Assembly: GCA_016707485.1 (NCBI GenBank) | Contig: JADJHN010000003.1 | Location: 1-64,000, forward strand | Reading direction: 5' to 3' | Length of the DNA: 64,000 nucleotides | Origin: Lysobacterales bacterium | Lineage (GTDB): Bacteria; Pseudomonadota; Gammaproteobacteria; Xanthomonadales; Rhodanobacteraceae | Program-made: the position numbers and the translations under genes | The notes under the pieces: model-generated | The model's database searches: none | Seen by the model: the letters and a program-made list of their open reading frames with translations, nothing else | Told to the model about the DNA's origin: nothing | Shown here: positions 18,625 to 27,308 of the stretch, piece by piece | How positions within the stretch are numbered: position 1 is the first letter of the stretch | Layout of the letters: each line of letters opens with the position of its first letter

Positions 18625-18734
18625 TCGCTTTTGAGTCTGAAAGTCCCCAGGGCGGCGAGCATTTGGCTACGGACCTGCGCGAGCACGATAACCGAGTCGG
18701 GGCATTCAGGCCAATCAGTCGTATTTGACATAAT

Positions 18735-18747
18735 ATGCATTGTGCAT
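18735..18747. promoter_or_regulatory. Inverted repeat upstream of the Cus gene block
   Basis: ATGCATTGTGCAT is a perfect 5-3-5 inverted repeat about 110 bp before the first gene of the leftward Cus block. On the minus strand it abuts TATTAT (18735-18730), a possible -10 element, but no convincing -35 is visible. It is a candidate operator only. Confidence 0.3.
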
Positions 18748-18749
18748 CG

Positions 18750-19129
18750 AAACAGGCCACCCGACAACGCACCCCACGGCGGCGCGTCTGGTGTCTGACG
18801 CACAGGAACCGCCCCCGAATCGTTAGACAACCCACCCCCAATACCTCCAACAAACGCCCCAGATTCGGCGATCGACCGACAATCCACCCCCGATTCAGAT
18901 ATCCGCCAACAGAATCGCCTCGGATTCGTACGCTCGGAGCAGCCGAAAGAGCTCTGGATGTTCATCGCAGAGACTTCCGTGTTTTATCCGGTCAGCTTGC
19001 GCCGTGAGGGCTTTTGCTTGCCCTCCACATTCGATGGCTTCTTTCGCGGCACCCGCTGCTGCAACCATGCACTTGATTTGAGTTGGACGTGGAGCCGCTC
19101 GATTTCGGTCGCCTGAGCCTCCACCGTGG
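18750..19129. other. Degraded intergenic DNA with coding remnants
   Basis: No intact gene is seen here. Bases 18800-18930 hold a loose, C-rich run with several imperfect copies of a CACCCCCGAATCG-like motif about 25-35 bp apart. On the minus strand, 18990-19110 translates to a Lys/Arg-rich coiled-coil-like end (VEAQATEIERLHVQLKSS ... RRKLTG, then stop) that has no start. It may be the tail of the broken gene to its right, after further frameshifts. Confidence 0.4.
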
Positions 19130-19636
19130 TCAACCCGCCTTGACCTGGGTTCGCCCGCTACTGGCGAGCGCAACCTGAAGCTCGGCGATGCGTGGCCCGA
19201 AGGGGTGCAAGATTCTTGCTTGCTGCGCCTCCGACTGACCGACGCGCGTGTTCGTCGCGGAATCTTTCGCATCCTCGAGCGTGCGTGAGCCGCCGAAATC
19301 CATTCGTACAAGCGCACAAGAGACGTCACATGCACCGCATGGTATGGAAACTCGATACCGCCAGCGATTCGACGCAACACCCCTGCCCGTCACGTCACCA
19401 TGTGCGGCCTTCAGGTCACGCTCCACGCGCGGCGCCGACTCGCGGATGGACACCGCGCCAGCACCGCACAAAACCTTGAGCAAATCCCGACGCTTGGCGG
19501 ATAGCACCTGCCACAACAGTTCTGGTACAGCACGGCTGATACGCGCCGCCTGCGAACTCTTGCCGATTTCCCGGACATGTGAAAACTCCGAAAACGAATC
19601 GTCCAGCGGTGGCACCGAAAAGACCACGGTTTTCAT
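19130..19636 (-). pseudogene. HVO_A0114-type HTH regulator/antitoxin, frameshifted
   Basis: From the ATG at 19636 the translation MKTVVFSVPPLDDSFSEFSH leads into VPELLWQVLSAKRRDLLKVL and VSIRESAPRVERDLKAAHGD. This matches the winged-helix core of HVO_A0114-family DNA-binding proteins, which often act as antitoxins. The frame breaks at the C run 19380-19383; deleting one base continues with GVLRRIAGGIEFPYHAVHVT, the expected wing. A further break follows, and the remaining frame runs to a stop at 19130. A very short frame ending in EVEP upstream overlaps the ATG in ATGA but is not a recognisable toxin. The family call is moderate; whether it is functional is doubtful. Confidence 0.5.
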
Positions 19637-19880
19637 GGTTCCACTTCGAAAATCCGGCCTTGAAATCGCCTGGCCGTTGGACGGGGATCGGAGAACGCGA
19701 TGGGTGTCTCCGGATCGCCGAAGTACTTGCCCATGCGACCTGAAACCCGGCGCATGGACCAAAGCGAACATTTGTGTGTGCGCGGTGCTTACTCCGAGCC
19801 GTTTCAGCTTGCGCCATCAGTGTTCGAAGCCCCGGTGCAAAGCTGGTTTCGCGAGTGTTCTCCAGGCGGGTCGCGTGTGA

Positions 19881-22331
19881 TCACGGTTGCGGCAATTCGA
19901 AGCCGTTGGCGAAAATCTGGTCGACGAAGACGTAGCTCTTGCAGGCGCTGAATTCCGAGCTGTCGCCGACCCGAATGAATGCACCCGTGTTGGCGAACAC
20001 GGTCGCGACGGCCGTGATCGTGCGGCCAGCGAGGCTGCTGCTGGCGATGGGCAGCGCGAAAGTGGCACTACCGTCGGCGCTCGCGGTCGCGTTGGTGATC
20101 AGCACGGAACCGCTGCCGACGCGTTCGCGAGCTTCGCCATAACCGCTCGCATCACAGTTGTCGCTTGCGTACAGCTCGATCGTGAACGTACCGTTGGCCG
20201 ATTGCAGCTGCCCGTGGACGGTGCCGGATATGGCGACGCCGCGCGCATCGCTCAGCTGCGGCGCGTTCTGGCCGTGGTTGGGCGTGGCGTCGGTCGCGGT
20301 GGAGTCGTTGTCGATCGGATCCGGGCCAGTGGCGCCGAGGTCGATTCCGAGCGCCGTGTTGTCGTAGAAGCGGTTGTTGGAAAGCCGGTTGCGCACGCTG
20401 CCGTCGCCGATGATACGCACGCCGGCGCCCGCGTTGTTGGCGATGGTGTTGTCGACGATCACGGACCAGCTCGCGCCCATGCCGATCAGAATGCCGTGGT
20501 CGCCGTTGCCGAGCGCGTTGTCGCCGAGCGAAAACGCCTTCACGCCGATGCGGTTGCCTTCGACGTGGTTGCCGACCGCGGACGCACCGCTGATCGAGAT
20601 GCCGTAGCCGTTGTTGCCCGAGATCAGGTTGTCGATTGCCTCGTTGTTGGCCGACAGCAGCGACACGCCGATCGTGTTCGGCCGCGCCGTGCTGCCGCCG
20701 GCCGTCGTGCCGATGAAGTTGTTGACCAGCGCGCTGCCGCGGTCGCCGGCGATACGCACGCCGCCGGGACTTTGTGCAATGACGTTGCGTTGCGCGGCGT
20801 CGCTGCCGCCGATGGTGCCTTGCGCATGCCCGATCGCGTTGATGCCGATGAAACTGTTGGCACGTGCGGTGGTGCCGTCGGCGGCGAGGCCAATGAAGTT
20901 GCCCCAGATCGAGAAGTCCGCGTCGGCCGAGCCGTCGACCAGAATGGCGGTGGTGAAGCTGCCGATCGACAGGCCCGACACGTCGAACGAATCGCCATCG
21001 CTTGTTGCCGTGAAATGCAGACCGTTGGCGATGGTGTGGCCGCTCGCCTCGGTCAGCTCCACGCATATCGTCGCGTTGTCGATGAGCGGATTGTCGTTGG
21101 GTTGCGCGCCCGGTTGCGTGTAGCCGCGGATCGCGACCGTGTCGGTGATCGTCGGCAATTCGCTGTTCAGCGCGATTGTGCGCGGGCAAGTGCCCGACAT
21201 GTTGAAGCCGATGATGTTGGACGCCGGATTCGCATTGGCGTCGATGATGGCCTGGCGCAGCGAGCCGTTGCCGCTGTCGTTGGTATTGGTCACGAGCAGG
21301 ATCGTCGTGCCGGTATTGTCGTTTTCGTAGGCACCGCGATCGACCTTGGCACCGACCACGCGCACGCCACCTTCGAGGTCGTAGGCGGACAGCCCGCCCG
21401 GCACCGCCGAGGTGCCGCTGTCACGTGCGGGCGAGGTGAATTGCAAATTGTAGTCGGTATCGGAGACGAACTCCGGCCAGCCGTCGTAGTTGTCGGCGGA
21501 GCCGAGCTGGAAGCTGCCCTGGAGCGTTCCGATGACGTTCCGGACCGCCAGCAGCGACGTCGTCGGGCCCACCATGACGACGTCTTTCCAGGTCCATGCG
21601 ACGCTGTTGTTGCCATAGAAGATGCTGTTGTAAGTGCTGACGGATCCGCTCGTCGCGGCGGCGAAACCGTGTTTCGCATTGTCGGTGATCGTATCGTTGA
21701 CGAGTACCACGCGCGTGCCGCTGGAACCGTTTTCGACGAGGGCGAACAAGCCGGCGTCATTCGTGTCGGTCGAGCCGGAAAGGCGCGCGAACAGGCTGTT
21801 CTCGACGCGGATCTGCGCGTTGTCGGAATCGGAGAAGCGCAGCAGCATGCCGGTGCCATCGATGACGCGGACGTGCAGAACGCGGATCGTGGCGTCATCG
21901 TCGGACGTGCCTTCGATCAGAATCGTCTGGTGCAGGTTCGCGATCGTGAGGTTGGACAGCGTGAAGGCGCCGTCGATCCTCACGCGCACGTAACGCGAGG
22001 CGGCTCCGTCGAGCGTGCTCGAGCGTGCGTCGCGCGAGTTCATCGCGCTGCATTCGGCGTTGTAGCCGCCTTCGATGGTCAGAGCGCCGCGCGGTGAATA
22101 AGGTGTCGACGAGCCCGTGTCGAGCGCCGAACCCGCCAGCGGGAACGTCTTGCCAGCGCCGAGCAGGATGCGGTTCGGGCCGGGCGCGATCGACGCCAGC
22201 GTCAACGCGGAGCGGAACGTCGCGTCATCCTGCGCGCAGAAATCGGCGGCCTGCGCCGCCGGCGCCAACAGAACAATCGCGATTGCCAACCAAGGTTTAA
22301 GGCAACGCTGAACAAGTGACACGACCGTCAT
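19881..22331 (-). CDS. Exported parallel beta-helix repeat protein with FxNGFE C-terminus
   Basis: A predicted 816-residue secreted or outer-surface protein. The start used is ATG 22331, followed by a hydrophobic signal (PWLAIAIVLLAPAAQAADFC). The body has right-handed beta-helix character, with many Asn/Gly-rich turns such as NRILLGAGKTFPLAGSALD, GNNSVAWTWKDVVMVGPTTS, ISGNNGYGISISGASAVGNH and VDNTIANNAGAGVRIIGDGS. A segment (LVTNTNDSGNGSLRQAIIDA) marks the CSLREA/choice-of-anchor type of repeat region. It ends VFVDQIFANGFELPQP, close to the terminus of the next upstream gene. The start codon lies inside a dispersed repeat, so the original start may have been replaced. Binding target and function are unknown. 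Confidence 0.8.
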   Translation of the reverse strand: MTVVSLVQRCLKPWLAIAIVLLAPAAQAADFCAQDDATFRSALTLASIAPGPNRILLGAGKTFPLAGSALDTGSSTPYSPRGALTIEGGYNAECSAMNSRDARSSTLDGAASRYVRVRIDGAFTLSNLTIANLHQTILIEGTSDDDATIRVLHVRVIDGTGMLLRFSDSDNAQIRVENSLFARLSGSTDTNDAGLFALVENGSSGTRVVLVNDTITDNAKHGFAAATSGSVSTYNSIFYGNNSVAWTWKDVVMVGPTTSLLAVRNVIGTLQGSFQLGSADNYDGWPEFVSDTDYNLQFTSPARDSGTSAVPGGLSAYDLEGGVRVVGAKVDRGAYENDNTGTTILLVTNTNDSGNGSLRQAIIDANANPASNIIGFNMSGTCPRTIALNSELPTITDTVAIRGYTQPGAQPNDNPLIDNATICVELTEASGHTIANGLHFTATSDGDSFDVSGLSIGSFTTAILVDGSADADFSIWGNFIGLAADGTTARANSFIGINAIGHAQGTIGGSDAAQRNVIAQSPGGVRIAGDRGSALVNNFIGTTAGGSTARPNTIGVSLLSANNEAIDNLISGNNGYGISISGASAVGNHVEGNRIGVKAFSLGDNALGNGDHGILIGMGASWSVIVDNTIANNAGAGVRIIGDGSVRNRLSNNRFYDNTALGIDLGATGPDPIDNDSTATDATPNHGQNAPQLSDARGVAISGTVHGQLQSANGTFTIELYASDNCDASGYGEARERVGSGSVLITNATASADGSATFALPIASSSLAGRTITAVATVFANTGAFIRVGDSSEFSACKSYVFVDQIFANGFELPQP

Positions 22332-22592
22332 GGCATTCAGAAGGTTCGCCAGTCGTGTTGGGTGGCGAAGCGAGGGTTGGTGGCCTTGACGAGCCGCACG
22401 GCGCGGCTGGCGGGCCTTCCGAACGCCGCCCGTTTCATTGCAAAACAATCGGTTGGGCGATGCCTGTCTGCGCGCAGCTCCTTGTTGCGCTGCCTTGAAG
22501 GACGGTCGGTCCATCTGCGTCAGCGCGCCGCGATCTGCACGCAGACAGGCGTCGTGACGATGGCGCCACGTGGTCAGCGTTGTCTTGATGCC
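22304..22592 (+). repeat. Dispersed repeat, copy A
   Basis: Two blocks shared with copy C (37793-37980) frame this element. The left block (22313-22358) contains CATTCAGAAGGTTCGCCAGT, almost identical to copies B and C. The right block (22526-22589) matches 37916-37979. The 367-bp gap between the two beta-helix genes is mostly this element, and no other gene is seen in it. Confidence 0.6.
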
Positions 22593-22698
22593 CATTGCCG
22601 CACTCCGTCGGGATATAAACCCAAGAACACCCAATTGCGAAGAAACCGAACATCGGCGCGTGCCGGGGTCGATGTCCGGACGGTTCCGGGCCGTCGTG

Positions 22699-24186
22699 TC
22701 AGTGCTCGAACCCGTCAGCAAAGATGACGTCGCTGGTGCCCTCGAACGCGCCGATGTCCGCGGTTGAGCCGAGCACGCGGGGGAACCCTGCGCCGCGCTG
22801 GTCGGTCGGCAGTGCGTCGGGATTGCTGCCGGCGTCGAGCGCGCACGATCCGGCCAGCAACGCGCGCGTCGGCGTGCTGCCGCCGTTGGCGGCGAGCGGT
22901 GCCAGATGCGGATCGCAGCTGAGCGGTGCAATGGCGAACACGACGTTGTAGTTGCTGCCATCCGTGCCGAGCGCGCGCGACAGGTTGTTCGCGCCGGCCG
23001 CCGTGATCTGGAATTGCGCGCCGAGGTCGCGCGGTGAAACCTGGTTGTTGTAGCGCGCCGTGTTGTCGGTGAACAGCACGCTGTCCAGCCGCAGCGGAAG
23101 CGCGCCGGCCTGCGTCGACGGGCTGTCGCAGTAGACTCCGCCCGCAAACGCCCCGCCGGTTGTTCCGGCACCATCGCCGGCACTGTTGCCGGCGATGGTG
23201 CTGTTCTCGATGGTGATGTCGGCGGGATGTCCGGGGAGCCCACTGGTCCCGCCTCCGCCGAACGTGATGCCACCGCCGTTGCCGGTGCTCGTGCTGTTGT
23301 CCGACACCGTCACGTTGCGCAGCAAGCCGGGCGAAGCCAGGTACAGGCCACCGCCTCCCTGCATTGCGCGGTTGCCGGCGAACGTGCTGCGCTCGATGCG
23401 CGTGCCGTGACCAAGCGGGTTGCCGAACACGAAGAGGCCTCCACCCTGGCCGTTGACGCCGCCGCTGCCGGCGAGATTGTCGCGGAACGTGCTGTCGACG
23501 ATGTCGACGTCCGGGCTTTCGGTATAAAGCGCGCCGCCGCTACCCGCGTTGGTTACATTCGCCTCGAACGTGCAGCCGGCGACATCGAGCGTGGGCAGGT
23601 CGGGATCGCCGTTGCCGATCTGCGCGACAGCACCACCGTTTCCGGTCGCGCCGACCGCGCGGCAGGCCGTGAACGACACGTCCGTCATCGACAACGCACC
23701 GCGGCGGATCAGCAGGCAGCCGCCGTCGGCATCATCGCCGGAGAAGCCATTGGCGAGGCCGTTCTCGAAGCGCACCGCGACGAGGTGCAGCTGGGGTGCC
23801 TGCAACAGGACCTGCGGGTTGTAGGCATGGATGAGTCGAAACGGCGTGTTGTCGTCGAGTGTGCCAGAACGCCGCAGCAACACGCGGTTCGCGCCGCCGT
23901 CGATGACCAGCGCCTCGGTCACGCGCAGCGCATCGACGGTGCCTGAAATCGGTTGCGTGAACGTGATTGAAGCGATCGCGGGATCGAACTGGATCATGTC
24001 CTCGCCGACGCTGCCGGCAGTGCAGCCTTCCGAGACACCGTTCGTGTTCGCGGCGTCGACGGCGGCCGACAGCGTACAGGTACCGTTCGCCACCTGGTCG
24101 CCGACGTTGACGACGATCGTCGCCGCCTCGGCAGGCGCACCCGCGAGTGCGGCGACAACGATCATGAGCAGAGCGGCATGGCGCAT
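22699..24186 (-). CDS. Exported parallel beta-helix protein with FxDGFE C-terminus
   Basis: A 495-residue protein with a clean signal peptide (MRHAALLMIVVAALAGAPAE, cleavage after AEA). A CSLREA-like opening follows (VANGTCTLSAAVDAANTNGV). The beta-helix body has repeated short strands and Asn/Ser/Gly turns typical of polymorphic outer-membrane protein repeats (GGGLYLASPGLLRNVTVSDN, ITIENSTIAGNSAGDGAG, GGALYTESPDVDIVDSTFRD). It ends STADIGAFEGTSDVIFADGFEH, a choice-of-anchor Q ending plus the FADGFE motif. GGAGAA lies 5 bases before the ATG. Its closest relative in this window is the protein at 19881-22331. Surface exposure is inferred; no enzyme motif is seen. Confidence 0.85.
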   Translation of the reverse strand: MRHAALLMIVVAALAGAPAEAATIVVNVGDQVANGTCTLSAAVDAANTNGVSEGCTAGSVGEDMIQFDPAIASITFTQPISGTVDALRVTEALVIDGGANRVLLRRSGTLDDNTPFRLIHAYNPQVLLQAPQLHLVAVRFENGLANGFSGDDADGGCLLIRRGALSMTDVSFTACRAVGATGNGGAVAQIGNGDPDLPTLDVAGCTFEANVTNAGSGGALYTESPDVDIVDSTFRDNLAGSGGVNGQGGGLFVFGNPLGHGTRIERSTFAGNRAMQGGGGLYLASPGLLRNVTVSDNSTSTGNGGGITFGGGGTSGLPGHPADITIENSTIAGNSAGDGAGTTGGAFAGGVYCDSPSTQAGALPLRLDSVLFTDNTARYNNQVSPRDLGAQFQITAAGANNLSRALGTDGSNYNVVFAIAPLSCDPHLAPLAANGGSTPTRALLAGSCALDAGSNPDALPTDQRGAGFPRVLGSTADIGAFEGTSDVIFADGFEH

Positions 24187-24586
24187 GGTGTTCTCCGTGA
24201 CGATGCGCCGACGCGATTCGCCGGGCGCTCGTCAGTGGAGAACACCGCAGGCGCGCCAATCCGAACGCGGCCGTCCGTGCACCATGTCCTGGATCGAGCT
24301 CAACACCAGCCGCCGGACCCGATGCACCCGGTCCAGCACTACGGATGGGTGGACTCGCCACGCGTGCGGCACTCCGTTCGCCGGCTGCACGTCGTGGTGT
24401 TCAAGCGAGCGGCAGACCGCCCGAGCGCCAAGCATGCACAATCGAAAGAATCGTCCGCTGCCGCTGCGGCGTCTCGCCCCGCCGTCGAAACCGCGCCCGG
24501 TGCCCTCTGCTGCGGTTTACAGCCGCTGTGTGCCACGGCGAAGACGCGCCGTTGCGACCCCCCGGCGCGGGGAGCGCGAACATGCC
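24187..24586. other. 400-bp gap between protease and beta-helix genes
   Basis: No open frame here looks like a real gene, and no strong terminator is visible. The last 15 bp hold the ribosome-binding site of the beta-helix gene. A promoter may lie here, because a 400-bp gap is long for readthrough from the protease gene, but none stands out by eye. Confidence 0.4.
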
Positions 24587-27235
24587 TCAGCGCCAGTCGC
24601 CGGACGCGACGAATGCGGCCCAATAGTAGGGATGCGTCGAATCACCGCCTGCGCGGCGCGCGGCGAGCACGCTGCGTTGCGCGGCGACGAGCGAAGCGGC
24701 AGTGTCCAGGCCCTGTTCGATGCGCGCGGCGTACAGTGCGCGCATCCATTGCGCGGTGGCGTCATCGTCCACCGGCCAAAGACTGGTCAGCACGGTACGT
24801 ACACCGGCGAGTCGAAACGCGCGGGCGAGACCGAACTGGCCTTCGTAGCGGTGCGCCGAGCCGCTCGCGGTGGCGCAGGCGGCGAGTACGGCCCAACGCG
24901 TGTGGGATAGATCCAGGGCGGCGATTTCCTCGGCACTGAGCACGCCGTCGTCGTCGCTGTCATTGGCGCTGCCCGGGGCAAGCAGCAGTGCGGCGGGCGC
25001 GAGCGCGGGCGTGTCGGTATCCAGCGGCGTGTCGGCGGCGAGCGTGAAGCCGCGCGTCGCCGCGAGCGCCGGGTCGGCGGCGTTGCAGTCATTGTCGAAG
25101 CTGATGCTGTGCGTGCCGAAGTGGATGACGTCGGCACTGGAAATCGCGTCGCGCAGGCGCGCCTCGCTGGCGTCCGCTCCAACGAGCACGGTCGCTGCGG
25201 CAGCAGTGCCGTAGCGTGCGTGCCACAGCGCTTCCAGCGCCGCGCTTTCACGGCGCGCACCGGGTAGCGCGGGCGGTATGCGCATGCAGCGGCGCAGATC
25301 CGCACGCATCGTGCCCACGGCCGGATCGGCGACGGCGAGCAGGCGTGGTGCGTCCGCGCGCGCCGGCGACGCCAGCAACTCGCGTTCGTGGCCAAGCACA
25401 TGTGCGTGGAAGCCGCGATCGGCGAGATAGCCAGCGCCGGGCTTGCTGTCGTTCTGCTGGCCGGCAAGGTCGGGCAACGCTGCCCAAGGCACGCGATGGA
25501 GCGAAGCCGTCGGCAACACCAGCCAATGAGCGCCGGCACCGGCATCGTGCACGGGTTGCCAGATCGCCGCACGCACGGCCATGCCGCGCGCAGCGACGCT
25601 GGCGAGCGCAACACCGGGGTCGGACAGCGCCGCGCTCCAGGCTTCGATCTTGGCATCGATGGCATCGGCAGGGCCCAGGCGCAGCGCACGCACATCTGCC
25701 TTTTTTGACGCCAGCAGGAAGGCGTAGACGACATTCGGCGTATGCGCCGAATAGACGCCTTCTTTCGCGAAATCGGTGGGTACGCGCAATTGCGAGGTCG
25801 TGAACAGCAGCAGCGATTGGCCATCCGGCAGGTGCTCGCGCAGGTTGGCAAAAGCGATTGGCGTGGACGCCAGTGCGGTCGCCAGCGGATTCGCCAGTGC
25901 CAGCGCGCGTTCGGCGCGATCGAGCTTGGCCTGCGCCGCAAGCCGGGCGTCGGCATCCGCAGCGGCGAGTTCGATGTTGGCGAAGGCGGCGCTGGCCTGT
26001 CGCCATTGCTCCCACAGCTGCGTCTGGCGCGGGTCGGTCGCGGCGCGCGCGCTGGCGAGGCGCAGTGCGCGTATCGCGGTAATTTGTGCTCGCGCGGCCA
26101 TTTCCAGTTCCCAGGCGCGCTCGATGTGGGCGGACTTGCCGCTGGCGACGGCGATCGAGACGGCAAGGTCCAGGGTGGGATACTGGATTTCCTGCAGGTT
26201 CATCGCGTCGCGTTCGCCGAGGTGGCTCGCGGCCAGTTGCAGCGCAGACTGGCGCACGCGTTCGGCAGCGGCAGCGGCGGTGAAGGCCGCATCGAACTTG
26301 CCTTGTCCCCACAAACTCGAGGCCAGACCCATGCGCGAGAACAATGAGCTGACTTCGCCGCCCGCACTGGTCTTGCCCAGATGCGTGAGCATCTCGCGAA
26401 AACCTGGCTCGGCCTCGGCGAAACGGCCTTGCCAGACGCGCACCATGGCGATATTGGCAAGCGGCAACCAGTTGCCGGGATCGTCGCTTTCTTGCGCGCG
26501 CACGATGACGAGCGCGCGCTGGTACAGGGCGATCGCCTTGTCGTAATGGCGCAGGTTCGCCTCGGCGTTGGCGTGGTTGTTGAGCACATGCGACAACTCG
26601 AGCGAGTTCGCACCGTAGCTGCGTTCGAATACCGGTTCGGCCTGCCGGTACAGCGCAAGTGCTTTTTCGGGGTGTTCCAGCGCACGCTCCAGGTTGGCCA
26701 TGCCATGCAGGATCGCCGCGCGCGTGCGTTGCTGCGGATCGGGATCCAGGCGATCGGCGGCAAGCGCTTGCGCGTAGCTGAGCGCGGCCTGTTTGTGGTT
26801 GCCGGAAAATTTCTGGGTTTGGCCGAGCGTGAGCAGGGTGGCGGCAATTTCGCGCTGGTCGGGTCGGGCCTCGCCGCGCAGGATCGCCAGTGATTCTTCC
26901 AGCGCGTCGATCGCCGCGCCGAAATCGCCGGCCTCGCGTTGCGCGCGCGCGGCAACGCCCAACGCGGTTGCCAGTTCGCGACTGTGCGGCCCGCGTGCGC
27001 GCGCACGATCCACGGCTTCGAGTGCCGGCACCAGCGCATCCGCACCGCGGCGTTGGCGGGTCAGCTCGCGCGCACGATCTTCCAGCGCCGCAATCAGGGC
27101 ACCATCATCGTGTGCGGCACGGGCGAGCGCGATGGCGCGCTCGGCTGCGGTGTCGACGTCTACGGGCTTGGCGTCTGCGGCGAATGCGGGCGCTGCCGCG
27201 AGCACGAGCAGGACAAGCATTGCGATCCAGCGCAT
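24587..27235 (-). CDS. Exported TPR-CHAT domain (caspase-like) protein
   Basis: CHAT domains are caspase-fold cysteine peptidases. The 882-residue protein starts with a signal peptide (MRWIAMLVLLVLAAAPAFAA), so it should act in the periplasm or outside. Residues about 30-400 form TPR repeats (REIAATLLTLGQTQKFSGNH, SLELSHVLNNHANAEANLRH), a protein-binding scaffold. The CHAT domain spans about 490-882, with the catalytic pair His709 in VIHFGTHS and Cys787 in WAVLAACATASG, and ends RTVLTSLWPVDDDATAQWMR ... YYWAAFVASGDWR. Both catalytic residues are present, so it is likely active. It lies 73 bp after the kinase gene on the same strand, with GGGGAA before the ATG. Substrate unknown. Confidence 0.88.
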   Translation of the reverse strand: MRWIAMLVLLVLAAAPAFAADAKPVDVDTAAERAIALARAAHDDGALIAALEDRARELTRQRRGADALVPALEAVDRARARGPHSRELATALGVAARAQREAGDFGAAIDALEESLAILRGEARPDQREIAATLLTLGQTQKFSGNHKQAALSYAQALAADRLDPDPQQRTRAAILHGMANLERALEHPEKALALYRQAEPVFERSYGANSLELSHVLNNHANAEANLRHYDKAIALYQRALVIVRAQESDDPGNWLPLANIAMVRVWQGRFAEAEPGFREMLTHLGKTSAGGEVSSLFSRMGLASSLWGQGKFDAAFTAAAAAERVRQSALQLAASHLGERDAMNLQEIQYPTLDLAVSIAVASGKSAHIERAWELEMAARAQITAIRALRLASARAATDPRQTQLWEQWRQASAAFANIELAAADADARLAAQAKLDRAERALALANPLATALASTPIAFANLREHLPDGQSLLLFTTSQLRVPTDFAKEGVYSAHTPNVVYAFLLASKKADVRALRLGPADAIDAKIEAWSAALSDPGVALASVAARGMAVRAAIWQPVHDAGAGAHWLVLPTASLHRVPWAALPDLAGQQNDSKPGAGYLADRGFHAHVLGHERELLASPARADAPRLLAVADPAVGTMRADLRRCMRIPPALPGARRESAALEALWHARYGTAAAATVLVGADASEARLRDAISSADVIHFGTHSISFDNDCNAADPALAATRGFTLAADTPLDTDTPALAPAALLLAPGSANDSDDDGVLSAEEIAALDLSHTRWAVLAACATASGSAHRYEGQFGLARAFRLAGVRTVLTSLWPVDDDATAQWMRALYAARIEQGLDTAASLVAAQRSVLAARRAGGDSTHPYYWAAFVASGDWR

Positions 27236-27308
27236 CGCCGTTCCCCAGCCAATTCCAGTGCGACGATTCTATGTCATGCCGGCACCGGTATGCGCGGTGG
27301 ATCGGGTA

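Noticed and set aside
18725..18730. TTGACA on the plus strand
   Set aside because: No -10 at a proper distance and no plus-strand gene follows; likely chance.
18794..18833. attC-like pair GTCTGAC ... GTTAGAC
   Set aside because: Only about 35 bp apart, one mismatch, and no cassette gene, second attC or integrase nearby; too short for an integron attC site.
22435..22653. Short minus-strand open frame between the beta-helix genes
   Set aside because: It overlaps the dispersed repeat, has no family match and no good ribosome-binding site.
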